Below the pieces are notes generated by a model, which made no database searches, had not been told where the DNA came from, and was given only the letters and a program-made list of their open reading frames with translations. Below, piece by piece: positions 23,392-35,947 of a stretch of DNA of 64,000 nt. The DNA comes from Irpex lacteus (lineage: Eukaryota > Basidiomycota > Agaricomycetes > Polyporales > Irpicaceae): assembly GCA_001986395.2 (NCBI GenBank), contig MQVO02000002.1, positions 930,001-994,000 on the forward strand. The letters are read 5' to 3'. The position numbers and the translations under genes were made by a program. Within the stretch, counting starts at the first letter, position 1. Every line of letters begins with the position of its first letter.

Positions 23392-24767
23392 GATTGGCTA
23401 GCTGGAAATACTGTTAGATGATTAAATGTGCCATATTCTTGAGAACCGTACCTGTGTGTGCCACCGCTGTTGTTTGCACAAGAAGTCCGAATCTGCCGTC
23501 GATGCTGGCAAGCACGGAACATTTTAGCGCCAGTTTAGCTCTTCATACATTAGACGCTTGAGCACACGTGACTGTGGCCAGGGCGATTGAGGACCGAAAC
23601 GTAAGTACGCGTACGACATCCCAAATTTTGCTGCAGCATGGAATACTATTCTTTTCCAATACAAGCTCTCTCATGCTTTGCGAGACCTGAGCAAAATCTC
23701 TGGCCGCGAATAAGTAAGTATCAGCTCAAATGTTTGCGCCTATTTGCATTAGCTTCGTGGCGTTGATAGGCGCCATTTCGTATCGCCCGCGCGGTCATGG
23801 CTGGAAACTTGAAGTTGAACTTATATCACTTACACGACTTGTCTCTATGCGACACTTCAATGGGCGTAGAAATGTGCTCCATATGGTATGGCTACATCTT
23901 TGGTTTGTGTCTGAGTAATCATCTATACGAAGTACTCACTGATAACGCATGTTTAGGTACAACACGAGTCTGAGGCCCTGAGGCTTAGAAAGATGGGAAC
24001 AAAGTGAGAATGAACAAAGAGAGGAGCAACGCGCGAGTTGACTCGAGACAAATGGTACCGAGTGGCACAAGCAGAAAGACATATAAGCTGCCCGGACTGT
24101 GCATGCTGTCGTCACTCTCCTTGTCGAACACAACGACATGCGCGTACCCCCACCTCATCACCAGCATTGCGCGTGTGTCGACACATCCAGTGCGACACCT
24201 GTAATATCCCAACAGGCTCAATGCCAGTGTCAGTGCCTTTGCTCGAGAGTAGGCGCATCGGTGAGTCCCTCATCCATGTCTGTATCGCAAATTGCTTACC
24301 CTATAACTGGATGCGATCAGCTAGCCTGGCTTAAACCCTCTCACACGGAACGAAACAATATCACGCTAATTTGTGTGCTATTTCTCATTCTATATATTCT
24401 GGATGAGGCTGTCTTCCCCAGAATGGAGCAAGACGTCACGAAGGACTACCGTCGGTGGGGCATGAGTACAGGACCGACCCCAGACTCGGACGTCGTAACC
24501 CTTCTTACCGCCATACTTAATCACGCATTGGCGAACCTTAGCCTGTGTTAACGGGCCCTATGGCGTAGTATCACCAGTTTGCTGCACGGACCGGAAACTC
24601 TATAAAGTCGAACATAGCTTCCGTAGCATATAAGTATGTCGATAGTGACATCTTCTTTGCGTATAGACTCCCGTTGATAACCACACATCTGTGTCATTTT
24701 TTTGTACAAATACAGTAGTAAGAAGTCGCATCTCTTTCGCGTCTATAATAACTCGCTGATATAAATT
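23392..24767. other. Long intergenic stretch without a supported gene
   Basis: A 150-codon plus frame at 24099-24551 is Cys/His-rich by composition (repeated CA and CAG steps) but has no consistent motif, start context or splice logic. The remainder consists of short frames only. The uS8m promoter lies at the left end. Confidence 0.45.
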
Positions 24768-25403
24768 CTACTTAGGCGGGACTATCATATTGTCAACATC
24801 ATCTCTCATATTCATTCGTGGTAGAGCCACGAGTTCATGTAACATCATTAAGTGCAGTTTAGTTTCCCCACGTCCACCGAGGTTAACAGGGTACTTATCC
24901 CGAGGACCACGTAAAGGTACTGCACAGGACAGCCCGCCGCGACACTCGAAGGTCGCAACGGACTGCCCCTCCCCGAGACATTCAGTCACTGTTAGGAGAC
25001 CAGATATACTAGCTCCCTGGAGGCCCCCACCGGACCACATACTATCGTGACCGGTTGAACGTGTACGGGAATGACGAGAGACGAGTCCCTGCCCACCCAC
25101 CCCCCAATATCTACGTATCTACCAGTCCACGAGTAAAGAAAGCACCCACCTTGGACGGGGACGTACCTTGGTGGGGACGTACCTTGGCGCAGAGGGAGTT
25201 ATCTTGGCCTCCACCTCCACGAGCCACAACTGAGAGTCGAAGGAGGAATAGGGTGAGATGTCGGTGGGAGAAGTGGGGAGAAGACGAGATGGTAAAGGAT
25301 ATGTGTCGAGGTTGGGAGGGTTTTTATATGTTCTTGGGGGCTTAGGGGCTTGCTCACCAGCCGCGGTTAACTTTGCTTCTTTGACAGCGGCGGAGGCTGG
25401 CAT
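24768..25403 (-). CDS. Doubtful small two-exon gene, unknown
   Basis: The first exon would run from the ATG at 25401-25403 through about 95 residues starting MPASAAVKEAKLTAAG and Pro-rich afterwards. It would end at one of two identical donor sites near 25165-25195 inside a small tandem repeat. A second exon, opening near 25090, reads through a Gly-rich segment to the stop at 24768. The composition looks coding, but no family is recognised and neither the acceptor nor the frame of the second exon is certain. It could be a lineage-specific gene or a chance pair of open frames. Confidence 0.3.
25156..25187. repeat. Short tandem repeat (about 17-bp unit, two copies)
   Basis: The element ggggacgtaccttgg occurs twice in tandem, and a third partial copy lies just before it (ccttggacgggg). 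On the minus strand each copy contains a good 5' splice site (CCAAG followed by GTACGT), so the repeat duplicates a potential donor. Confidence 0.7.
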
Positions 25404-26167
25404 GGTGTTGCATGTGAAAAGAAGACGTCCTTCCCGACGGCAGAAGCAGTGGAAGAAGCAACTTGACTTCTTCCAGGGCTTCTGAAGTCAGTCTCCTTTC
25501 TTCGAGGCCATTGTGCCTCGCCCAGAAGGAAGTTGTAACTTGAAGCCACGATGGCTTCGGCTTTTCGGTCAGTGACGTCTTTTCAAGGAGTTCATCTTTT
25601 GATAGACTGAAACTGTCGCTTTTCGCGTGTGATACACCTTGGCACTCACCACTGCCTACGTGTATATAGTTTTCCTTGACAAAAGTCAGTCTGAGCACTG
25701 CAGAAGACACAGAGCTTGCCCGCTCAGTGCAATTGCCAGTACAACGTCACCTATTAGTACATTACATTCGATTATATATAGCGGTTTAGCTTGAAATCGA
25801 AACCTGTGTCGGACGAAAGCCGTCGGTCCAAGCGCAAATGTATCGCGCACGGTTAAGGCTTCACCAAGTTCCCTTCTCGACTCCCATTTTGCCTCGTCAT
25901 ATCACATCCTGCAACGCACACAACCCTTCACTTCCAATGTTCATTGAACATTCATCTTTTCACCCCAGAGTCACTCCAAAATCCAGCCTATTAAATCGAT
26001 GATGTAAGGGCAGCAGTAACGACAGAGTAATGGTATAGACTACTACATAGACAATCCCTAATAACTTGAGCCCAAATCCCGAAGTCCGACCAATATGCTT
26101 ATGAACTTTAGTATTAGTACCCGTGCCACTGTAAAAACATACAATAATGAGCGACTCCGTTGAACCA
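25404..26167. other. Intergenic downstream of GMC oxidoreductase
   Basis: A minus-strand frame (25354-25710) begins with GTG, has no ATG-based start and no recognisable domain. AT-richer sequence follows up to the GMC stop codon. Nothing is supported beyond 3' untranslated sequence. Confidence 0.45.
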
Positions 26168-29018
26168 CTACCAATGATGCTTCGATGGTCCGCACTTGAT
26201 TATTTCAAACGCCTGAAATGAGAGATGATTTAGCTTCGGAGCGTATCGTCTTCAAGTGATATAATAGTACTACCTTCTCGCCAATAGCATACACTGTTTC
26301 CTGTAAGTTGGCACCGACAATCATGGGGATAATGCTGGCATCAACTACACGAAGATTGTTCGTGCCATATACCATCAGATTTGCGTCGACAACGCCGCCG
26401 TTTACTCGTGGGCCTATTGCGGCGGTGCCAGAGGGGTGCGAGGAGGTCTAGCCAAGGCAAAGATTGTGAGTTATGATTCCCAGAGATGTGTCTATGATAT
26501 CTATATTTGCTTACACCCGACGCCGCGCGAATATAGCTAGTACAAAAAAGCATCAGTATGTCTGTCCAGTGTATCCGGAGATAAACAAAACCCACGCAAT
26601 CAATTCCTCGTCTGTGGTCAGCTGAGGAGGAGGTGTGACTTGGGTCTCAATAAGGTCAGCGAGTGGCGAGATCGTGCCGAGCTTAATGAGAAACCTGACA
26701 GCCGTCAGAAGAGTCTGAACATCTGTAGTCGATTTAGCCAAGAAATAAAAGGCAGAGTGTGCTTTAGCCGTGCCAAAACGGTCTCACCAAAGTCGTTGTC
26801 CAAATAATTCTGGTTGATTATGGGGGCAGTGAGAGGGTCAGTGGTATTGATATGCTTTCGATACGAGTGAGTCGGGACAATGACTCGGTAATACTGATCA
26901 ACTTACCACAGTGCCACGAGCCCATGGGTGCTATGCAATGACTGCGGTCAAAATAGAAACCAAATAAAGCAAGGCAAGTAGAGTGCATACCAAAGTACCG
27001 CCAAATGCAGTGAAATAAGTGAGATTTGCGCTCAGCGGAGGTAGCTGACCAGCATCATGAAGAATAGTCTGAACGTGGGGAACCACGTGCGATTGAATCC
27101 ACTGTCTCTGAATTTGATGCTGAAGTGGCTGCAATGTACCCTGTTTGACCGGCACAGCGTCGAAGGTCTGAAGGAGACTTTGGACATCTGACGAATTGAG
27201 ATAGAAATTGAAAGGAAGGAAACTCATGCCGGAATCGAACGCTGCCAGGAATCCTGAGCCATTCTTGTTGCTGGTAAGGGTTTGGGTGAGTAATCAACGT
27301 GTGGTTACATTTATGCACACGTACTAGAGAGCATTTTGCTGGGAGCTGAAAGTATCGTTGTTGTGAAGGGAGTCTGTGGATGTATTGGATGGTCGAATTT
27401 TGGAGCTGTACAACTGGCGCACCAAAGGTAATGACTCCAGGCTTGACTTGGTACTCGACCCCAGCAAACAAATGATCCTGTGGCAATAAGAGATTTCAGC
27501 TCACTGCCCACATGTAATGTATCGGATGATCCCACCTGAAGGTTTTCACCGACACCAGGAAGATCCACAACTGGGGTAATATTGAGAGATTTGAGAATAG
27601 TCGAGTTTCCGATACCTGCTCCAATATGAGGGTGCGTTACGGAGAACAGAACTATAATACTGACCTGAAAGTTCCAGAAGCTGGGGACTCTGAATTGCGC
27701 CCGCAGCCAAAATGACTTCCTTCGAGGCATGACTTGTAAACGACACCCCGTTGGCCACATATTGAACACCAGTGGCGGTTTGAATGCTCCCAGATGATTT
27801 CAATACCACTTTTGTAGCCTACAAGTGTAGCCAGTGAGTGGATAAAATTGGAACGGGCATCAAGAAACTTGCCTGTGCCCCGGTTAGCACCTTGAAATTG
27901 GATCGCGAGACCGATCTGCAGTAGTACTGCGTAGCGTATGAACGAACCCCGCGCGAAACGTCTACTGCGCGACGAGAGTTCACAACTCCAGTATTTGTAC
28001 CGTTATCCTGAAAATAATCAATCGTGTGCAGGATACATCGGATGGTCTGTACATACAGGATTTGGGTTCGTCCGGATACCGAGGGAGTTAAGAACTGTGA
28101 CCAAAGGGAATATGGGATCACTATATACCTCGTTGAAGGATGCCTGTGTCGTGTTGTGGGTGAGAAATCTGAACAACTTGTCGAGAAACGCACCTGAATG
28201 GGCCCACTGGTTCCGACGAAATTGGAACTGAAATCGGCAGTCCTATCATTGCTCGAAAGCCCTGGGAATGTGTTGGCTTGGCCCAGTTGAGTTGTAGTAG
28301 CCTTCTTAAAGAACGGAAGAAGACCGTTGAATGTCCAGTCTTGACCGCTGGCGAAGTAGTTCCAGGCATCGTACTCGGGGCTGGCAGCTCTGTTCCATGC
28401 CAAAAAGTTCAGTCCACTGGAGCCACCTAACATCTTTCCTCTGAGCACGATGCTACATCAGTTACATGATAGAGCATGCAGAAGAGTTTTCACCTCGGGA
28501 CAGCCATTTGACGGCCGGCGATGCCAGCCTGAGGAACCGAAAGGAAGTTCCAGTCAAACTCGGGGTTACCAGCGGCAACACAGACATTGGCTTCATGACA
28601 ATGAGACATTAGCACTGGCAAGTCTTGGAAGTAAGTTACTGACCTGGTGTATCAACGAGTGGCTCTACGGGATGATAGACTCCTGCCTCGATTACTCCAA
28701 TGAGTAGCGAGGGATTCTCCACTAACCTATAGCGTTTTGAGAGTGGATATGCGTGGCTTCATAAGATAGACGATATGCTCACCTCGAAGCTAAAGTGAGG
28801 CCGGCCGTTCCTCCGCCTAGACGTGACACGCACCGTAAGTAACGTCCGCAGCGGCCGGTGTAGCGCGCTAAAGATTACGTACCCACGATTAAGTAATCGA
28901 ACTTGATGTTAGCAAACTGGGAAGGTGTGATAGAAGGTGTGGCGCAAGGCTGAGGAGTCTGCGCTGCCACCAGTAAAGCGAAGCAAGCGAGAAGGGCAAT
29001 CTCAGATATCCTCCCCAT
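26168..29018 (-). CDS. Secreted GMC oxidoreductase (aryl-alcohol/glucose oxidase type)
   Basis: FAD-dependent oxidase or dehydrogenase of the glucose-methanol-choline superfamily, often a source of extracellular H2O2 in wood-decay fungi. The ATG at 29016-29018 starts a signal peptide (MGRISEIALLACFALLVA, cleavage expected near AAQT). The FAD-binding motif DYLIVGGGTAGLTLASR is split by an intron. GMC signature 1 is GKMLGGSSGLNFLAWNRAA and signature 2 is GAIQSPQLLELS. The C-terminal active site contains HPSGTAA (catalytic His) and then NLRVVDASIIPMIVGANLQ with the second polar partner. The protein ends GPSKHHW at the TAG at 26168. More than ten short introns occur; a few internal boundaries are approximate. 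The exact subfamily (aryl-alcohol, pyranose, glucose) cannot be set from sequence reading alone. Confidence 0.88.
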
Positions 29019-29778
29019 GGCGAAATAAACGAAAGATAATGTAAGTTCGACCTGAAAGAAGGAGTATGAGGCAAGATGTTTGAGCTTGGGCAGTTTCGGG
29101 GGCGTAATATATACGCTACGAAGGTATCCACAGAAGCCCATGCATATGAGTCTAAAGTGTGTACAATCAGACGCCGATATGGTTGAGCTGGCACCCTTCA
29201 CACCGAAACAGAGCTTGACATACCGTTTGACCATACCCCTGGCTAGCCTCATGGACCCGGGTCTCCTGGCATAGGCACATCAGTACGCTACAACAGTAGT
29301 GATATGTACATTGTGACGCCGTGAATACGAGTACAATTTCCACATCTGCGGAACAGTCTTTAGATACTAGTGTAGAACAGATGATAAAATGCGTACGAAA
29401 GATGAGATCAATTGCAATCTTCATGGTGACATCTTCCATCAGGGGCTTCATGTAACAAGAGCATTCTATATTACGACCGACGACTGACCGTGCTTTCTTG
29501 CCAACAGCGGCAAACATCTTGAGCGCTGTAGATTGACGTATCTCACCTAGTTACACCGTTGTACAATGCTATTCAGTTGAACGTCAGTTGCGATAGGCTC
29601 ATAAACATATACCGCGTACCTTCAAGTTGACTCAGACTCGTACAAGTGATAGTTTTCCTCTATCAAAACCGCATTGAATTTTCATGCAATGCCTCATTTG
29701 TCACTAATATCCCGCATGTGCACTTCGTGAGCTCGATATGTTTGTCTACAGTGAACCTCCCCCACCCTGTCACTTGCA
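29019..29778. promoter_or_regulatory. Promoter region of GMC oxidoreductase
   Basis: About 760 bp between the GMC start codon and the end of the UbiA gene. It must hold the GMC promoter. A TATA-like string (gtaatatatacgc on the plus strand, near 29105) lies about 90 bp upstream of the GMC start codon. No gene is supported here. Confidence 0.4.
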
Positions 29779-31058
29779 TCATAGGCAGAGTGACATTGCC
29801 TGGGAGGCGCATAGCCAAAGCTTTTGTTTAACATGCAAATGTCGTGTACATTGATCAGTAAAGGAAATTGAGGAAGATATTGATCTCACTCACATTATAC
29901 GCATCATAGGACTTCCGGTCGTTCTCTATCCTTGTATGCAACACAAACAAACAGCCAACACAGACTCCTAGGGCTATATATCCGATCTTCAGTGCCCAAT
30001 GCACCATCGACGCCCACCATGCGAGAACTACACTCCATCCGAGGACAGCGAAGAGCACAGACCATCTACTCCCTCTAGGGAACATGATGGGCAGAGTTGT
30101 ACGCCCCTTGAGCTTGTCGCCTTCCGCATCCTGGAAGTCTTGTGCATGGATACTTGTCCCGATGATCAGCGGTATAACTGTTTCCGCTGTCAGGAGTCCT
30201 TCACCACCTATAGCAGTGCCTTGCCCTTTAACAAAATCAACAAGTTACAAGTTAGTAATTATAATAGTCATAGAGAAGTGAAGGTTCATGCCGGGCACCC
30301 TCGTTGAGCTAGTCCCGGCGCTCGCAAAAGCTCCAGCCGATTGCACAACAAAGCGCAATTCCAATTCACCTTCACAAAACATTCAAAGCACATAATTAAG
30401 AGTCGGAAGTACATACCTGAGTATGCAATCACCGCTGCGCCTCTATTGAATGCCCAATATCCAATTGCGCATAGCAAGTTCCGATCAAGCCACCGTTCGC
30501 CAAACTCCATGTCATTGTGCACATACGTTGCCACCGACAATACACACGATGTGTCCAGCGTCCCTTGAGTCAGTGACAGCAACAGACATAGCGGTAGAAG
30601 AGTCCACCATATATGCCGTGCAGCAATCCAGGAGACGATGTTTGAAGGCAAGGGTCTCCAAGGTTTGTTGATGGTGTCTTCCGAAATGCTGTTCAGCTGG
30701 TTGGCAACACAAAACTGGAGGAGATGAAGCCATGTCCAACAGATTGAGCGTAAGGTTTGAGCAGCGGATGTGTGAGGATAAGATGATGCTATCGCAAAGA
30801 TTGTCTAGGAAGTGTTCGAAGATGGCGAAAAGAAACCGTGAACAATAGAAACCAAGTACAAGAATATTATGAAATACGTACAGTTGGTATAAGGACAGTT
30901 TTGATGTCCGATTTGGTGAAGAGAAATAGGGCATGAATTTTCGACTCGATTGCCAGGCCTACAGACGCAAACAAGTCCCTGGCTTGCGTACTTCGAGAGA
31001 AATTGGCCAAAGCAATCTGCGGTGCAGAAATGGCAAGTTTCCAGTACGAGTGCCTCAT
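29779..31058 (-). CDS. UbiA-like prenyltransferase (fungal family)
   Basis: Integral membrane prenyltransferase of the UbiA superfamily, which transfers isoprenoid chains to aromatic or other acceptors through Mg-bound diphosphate. Exon 1 (from the ATG at 31056-31058) ends in LFLFTKSDIKTVLIPT, the family opening. The next coding block reads ICWTWLHLLQFCVANQ and then SEDTINKPWRPLPS, equivalent to the first Asp-rich diphosphate site, with an Asn/Glu/Asp set instead of a strict DxxxD. The second site is AQDFQDAEGDKLKGR. Several hydrophobic helices lie between. The last intron (AAT followed by GTGAGT) leads to LWLCASQAMSLCL and the TGA at 29779. Two middle exons between about 30230 and 30420 are not fully fixed. 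It lies 760 bp from the GMC oxidase on the same strand; acceptor substrate unknown. Confidence 0.8.
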
Positions 31059-33805
31059 GACAGCACACAAACGACAGTAATGCGAGTGACTGATGATGAG
31101 CGTGAAGGGACGTACTTCTAATGGACCTGGGTTCTATCCGCTATCATTGAGGGTCAGGGTGGCAACTATTTGAGCATTCCCTCTCATTAGCATGCGGCAC
31201 ATGCCATCATAGACACGCAAGGCCACAAAAATCATACCTGAATCGAGAAGAATATGAATATGGTGATAACGTAGCCCTCACACCCCATCTACGGTGAGCT
31301 TGAGCTAAAAGTGACAAGGTAAGATGCAATCCGTGGGCGCAATGAAGAAGAGTCGGTATCTCTGAGCATGTCCTCCGAGCTAAGTTGAGATGAGGACCAT
31401 TCGTCAATATCTGTGATTTGCACAGACATCGTGAGCACGTACTGAATGAATGCCTATATGAGAACCAAATGATATATATCGGGACTAGCTGGTAAGGAGA
31501 TCCCAAGAGCCCTGAACAAAGGACAATGTGATAAGACTGAGAGGAAGAGGAATACGATCAGATCCAGCATTAGAAAGCTAGTGAGCCTAGTTTGACTTAC
31601 GCCTCGATGCTCTCACATGCATATGGATCCTATGATTAGGCACGACGTGATAGTGATCATAGGCGTAATAGCAATGCCTGGTGGTGACTGAATAGCATGA
31701 ACGAGGAGGAATAATAATTCTCCTTACATTTGTGTGTGGAAGGTCCCGAGCTCCAGCCTCCTATCCAGCTCCGGTGAGTTCTGTTGCGCTGGGATTTCTG
31801 GGAACATTGAACGTTTGAACCTTGATGATCATTGAATGCAGTTTGTGTGAACCCGGGAGTTATTGTGAGAGCCGTGATGAGCTCTACAACGAAAGAATAG
31901 CCGAGCAAGGTTAACATTCAGGACCATAAGGAAAGACTGACAGTAGAGCTACTCCGCGCTTGACAGCGTGGGTTCGTTCGGTGATAAATACCATACTATC
32001 CGATTACATTCGCTGATGCCCAAGCACACCTGTGGGCCAACCGGTCATAGCATCAGGAAGATGTGATTTGTCCCGTCTCTCTGGAACACTTGGAAGTATT
32101 CTCGAGCATGGAGTACACCGGTACTTCTGAACCGGAAGCAACGCTTCCTACTGCAGTGATCATGGATCGTCGAACAATCGTTCCACAAGCAAGTGCCAGT
32201 GGTATTGCAGTGTTACTAAGTAAGTGATAGGCATAGAGCGTACTAAGTCAAAGCATAGTTCAAATGACAGGACAGATGGCGTACATACGTACCTTACACC
32301 TCACATGTACTAGTACACCTGTTACACCTGTCCGTGAATGTTTCGGGTGGAAGGAGGCGGCGGTGAGTACGTACGCGCGCGTACTGTGACGTCCATATTG
32401 TATTACTGCCTTGTTCGGATTTTTGGTGCCACAAAGTAGGCGGAGCATGTCGCAGTTCGGGCGCATTACATTGTCGCCTGAACTGCGTCTGAATCTCATG
32501 TCAGATGGATTGTAGGGGTGATCCTGGCGAGTTAGCAAGAATCCAACATGAGTAGCTGACCACCGGCATCGAACTGTCAGCATCGAAGAGTCACGGTATC
32601 AGCGTAATGGTAGGGGAGGAGTAAGATCTAGAAAGAATTGTATGAAAACATGAATCACGGTGAATGCCTTGCCCTGAGGTGATGGACCGGTGAAGAAGAA
32701 GAGCCTGATCAGTTTTTTTTGAGTAACGTTGTTAGTGTTACACGGCTGGAAAGAAGGCTTCCCATCAGTTGAAAGAGGGCGGTGTGCTGAGTACTACAAC
32801 TTTTTCACCGAATCTTGTCAGTGAGAAGATAAAACCAGGAAGTCTGCTCAGTATTAGTTACATGGGGCCAATGCCCATTATGCCATATCCTCTTATAAGA
32901 GATAACTCTTGAAGCAATAGAGTCGGAAGGGTTCTGGATTCTGCAGTGCGGAAACGACACTTGATAACAGTAACGGAGCAACAAGAGGAGAATACTTAGT
33001 GCCACCGAGCGCAACGGTAGGCTCACTGGCAGACGGAGGGATCCGTTGATCCTAGAGTACGAGGGAAAGCGAATTGATCAGAGCTGTTGCGATGGCATCA
33101 CTGATCACGATGGAATACAGACACATACATATACTTGCGACCATGTACACCATGTGAGGAACACGGAAGGTTTACTAGTAAAATTGGGATGATCTTCGAT
33201 GAAAACCCCGAGCAGTAGCGCCGAGCGACGTGTGACTTTGCTCGTGACAGATAGCTTTGCTAGATAAGTTTCAACTCTATCGAGACATAGATGCAACCAC
33301 AAGCTGGCATGAGACAAGACAGAGCGAGAGAATAGCCTGATGTGCAGTTGATGTGCCCGTTGGGGCATGAGCGAGGTCGCTGAGCGGGGCGGCGGCGGCT
33401 TTCGGGCGGCTCTGGATAGATTTCCTTTTGCGGCGAGTTGACGCCATAAAGTTTCGGATACATAAGCGCCAAATTATTCCGCCAACGAACCAATCACCGG
33501 ACTGTCGATCTTTCCCAAGCTGAGACAGTCAGCATGTGCTGATTACAGATAGATGCAATATGCATCAATCACTATTCAGCAACTGGACCTGCGCATGCGC
33601 TACGGATCCTAGCTCGTATGTCAGGTATCAGCGCTGAACGCTATTTCAACAAGTCCTACCAGTACTGTACTGGTATCGGGAGTAGTCAATGCAATCCCCG
33701 TCACCACACTCCTGTTAGCGCTAGTGACTGGCTACAACTTGCCTATTAGGTTGTTCAGGAGTACGTTCAGAAACGCAGTCTCCTTTCCCCGCAGCCCCAT
33801 CCGTC
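31059..33805. other. Poorly resolved 2.7-kb region between UbiA and DUF6534 genes
   Basis: On the minus strand an ATG at about 33454 opens about 50 codons of basic, then hydrophobic text (starting MASTRRKRKSIQSRP and ending LSLCLVSCQL before a GT). This looks like the first exon of a membrane protein. Further membrane-like pieces occur at 32.9-33.1 and 31.8-31.95 kb (for example GYSFVVELITALTIT). I could not connect them in frame, so this may be an unannotated spliced gene, a pseudogene of a transporter-like protein, or unrelated noise. Confidence 0.3.
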
Positions 33806-35947
33806 ATGGATGCCTTGCTCCCCCCCGACGCTGTCCACAAGCTCAAGGACACACTGGGTTCTGTCTTTGTCGGCTTCACCTTGTCCACAGCGTAAGCATA
33901 TTATTCATACGCATATCTATCTCACTGATAAACCTGTTGTTGCAGCTTGTGGGGAGTTTCTATCCTGCAAGTCTGGCTCTATTACCGTACCTACCCTAAG
34001 GATTCTAGCATCTTAAAGGGACTCGTAAGAGCCTAAATTGTCTACTACAACATGCGTGCTCCGTAATAACCGTATTGTTGTACTTTAGATTGGTACTCTA
34101 TGGTGCGCTTTGATTTCATAGGCAGATGCACAAAAATACCTACTCACTCTGACCAGGACAATCGACACGGCCTCCACCATTTTCATGGCGCATACTGTCT
34201 ACACTTATACCGTCCTTAATGTTACCAATCCGGCTTTGGACGCAGAAATTCCTTGGTACGTGTCGTACATTGACTGTGATTAGAGCTATACGTCTTACAT
34301 GGTTCCGTCTTATAGGAGCACTGTCGTATGTACCACTGCGCCAACACGTCCGAGTCGATATTGATCACGCGAATTCTGATACCATCTGTCCACCAGGCCC
34401 AATATGCATCTGTGGTAGGCGCGATTGCCATTTATAGGGATCATTAGCTGAATGCGCTTTTGGCTATAGCTTATTACAACTAGTATCCTAGCACAAGGGT
34501 CAGTAGAGCTCTCATACTATCACTATGGGAAAATTCTCTGATACGGACACTTCGCCCATTGCAGATACTATTCATACCAGATTTGGAAAGGTAGCTGTCT
34601 TTCAGCCATCGGTGCCTTACGATTTACTGACTGGTACCATTATTCAAGTCAGCAAAGCGATAGTCCTTACCGCCGTTATTGTATGTACTACTCTGGTGTG
34701 CATTGGCAAATTAGCTGAGTTAGCCTCATGCGTATACCTAGGTACTATTGGCTCTTATGTCATTTGGTAAGTGGATAGAATCATGTAAAGGACTTTCATT
34801 TACTCATGTATACTCCAAAGGCACTGGTATCGTTACCGTGGTCAGACTGTAGGTACGCTACCACACTCTTCATGGGCCCTCTCTGAGCCTGGACCATCAG
34901 CTCTGTCTCCCCCACTGTCGCGACCACTTCGGAGCCCGTTGTACTGGTACATTCTCATACTTTCTTCTAAAAAAACCTCTGATGGCTAATACAGTCTATC
35001 ACAGATCGTTGGGAGCTTGACGCAAGCATCTGGAGCGCTGTGTGACATCCTGATCACAGCCTCTTTGATTTATTTCTTCCGCGCCAAAAGAAATAGTTTC
35101 AAACGGTGGGCCAAACCTCTCTTATTGATTATATTCACTCGGCACTGATCAAAACCCCATTCCATGCCTTTTCTATTCGAGAAGAACGGGGAGGCTGCTG
35201 GAACAGCTCATCACATATGCCATCACGCGAGGCACACTTACAACGTATGTTATGGTTTGATTCCATGTCCATTAGCTTTACAATTGACATTCATGTCCAC
35301 AGATTGTGTCAGATCTTCTTCCTAATCCTGGTATGTACTATCAAACTGGAATTGGGTTCAAAGTTAACAATGCGAACATATGTTATAGCTTCAGAAAGTC
35401 CCATACAAAGACGCGGCGTTCTATACAGTGTTTCTGCAGCTCGTCGGCAAACGTAGGGCTTTCATCCTTCTCAGATATCATCTTTGTACTCATGATCCTT
35501 CCCTGAGTAGTCTACGTTAACTCCGTTCTTGCAGCGTACGCGCGTTCCGTGACATAATCGGGTGCTTATGACATTGCTAATCATCCAAATTGGTTCCAGG
35601 CTAAATGCTAGAAACTCTCTGAGAGGGGTCAATGAGCCGTCCGTGTTCTCAATGTCGATGGGCAACATATCAACAACTGGCCGGGATGCTACTACAATCG
35701 TACGTGTTTGTTCTATCATCCTTCTCCGCGAGGCTATCGCTGGCTATGACTATAACTTATTGATTTGTCGGGTTTCTTGTTGCAGCGTGCAGCTCAGCCG
35801 GTCGTGATCGGTAGAGCCTACGATGGACCATTCGATCAAAGCTTTGGCGACTCTGGGAAGTCTGACGGAGGCGATAATGATTATAAGTTAGATGATGCGG
35901 ACATCGTGCGTACTCGATTTCTCAGCCCTATTATGCTGTTCCTGTGA
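33806..35947 (+). CDS. DUF6534 family multi-pass membrane protein
   Basis: Predicted seven-helix protein of the DUF6534 family, expanded in mushroom-forming fungi and of unknown function. The ATG at 33806 opens LPPDAVHKLKDTLGSVFVGF, followed after a phase-2 intron by LWGVSILQVWLYYRTYPKDS, the family's first helix and cytoplasmic loop. The next helix reads TIDTASTIFMAHTVYTYTVL. The DUF6534 core is seen as GALCDILITASLIYFFRAKR, then LIDYIHSALI or an alternative frame, and LITYAITRGTLTTLCQIFF. The cytoplasmic tail contains LNARNSLRG and an acidic end (GDNDYKLDDADI). Boundaries between 34.3 and 34.8 kb are uncertain. The last exon may stop at the TGA at 35945-35947 or splice further. Confidence 0.75.

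Noticed and set aside
24099..24551. 150-codon plus-strand frame rich in Cys, His and Gln
   Set aside because: Composition follows simple CA-rich sequence; no spacing of Cys/His fits a zinc finger and no splice sites support it.
25354..25710. 119-codon minus-strand frame upstream of the doubtful gene
   Set aside because: It begins with GTG rather than ATG, has no domain, and overlaps the better-supported exon in another frame.
32260..32583. 107-codon minus-strand frame
   Set aside because: Basic random-looking text with no motif; kept only as part of the unresolved region note.
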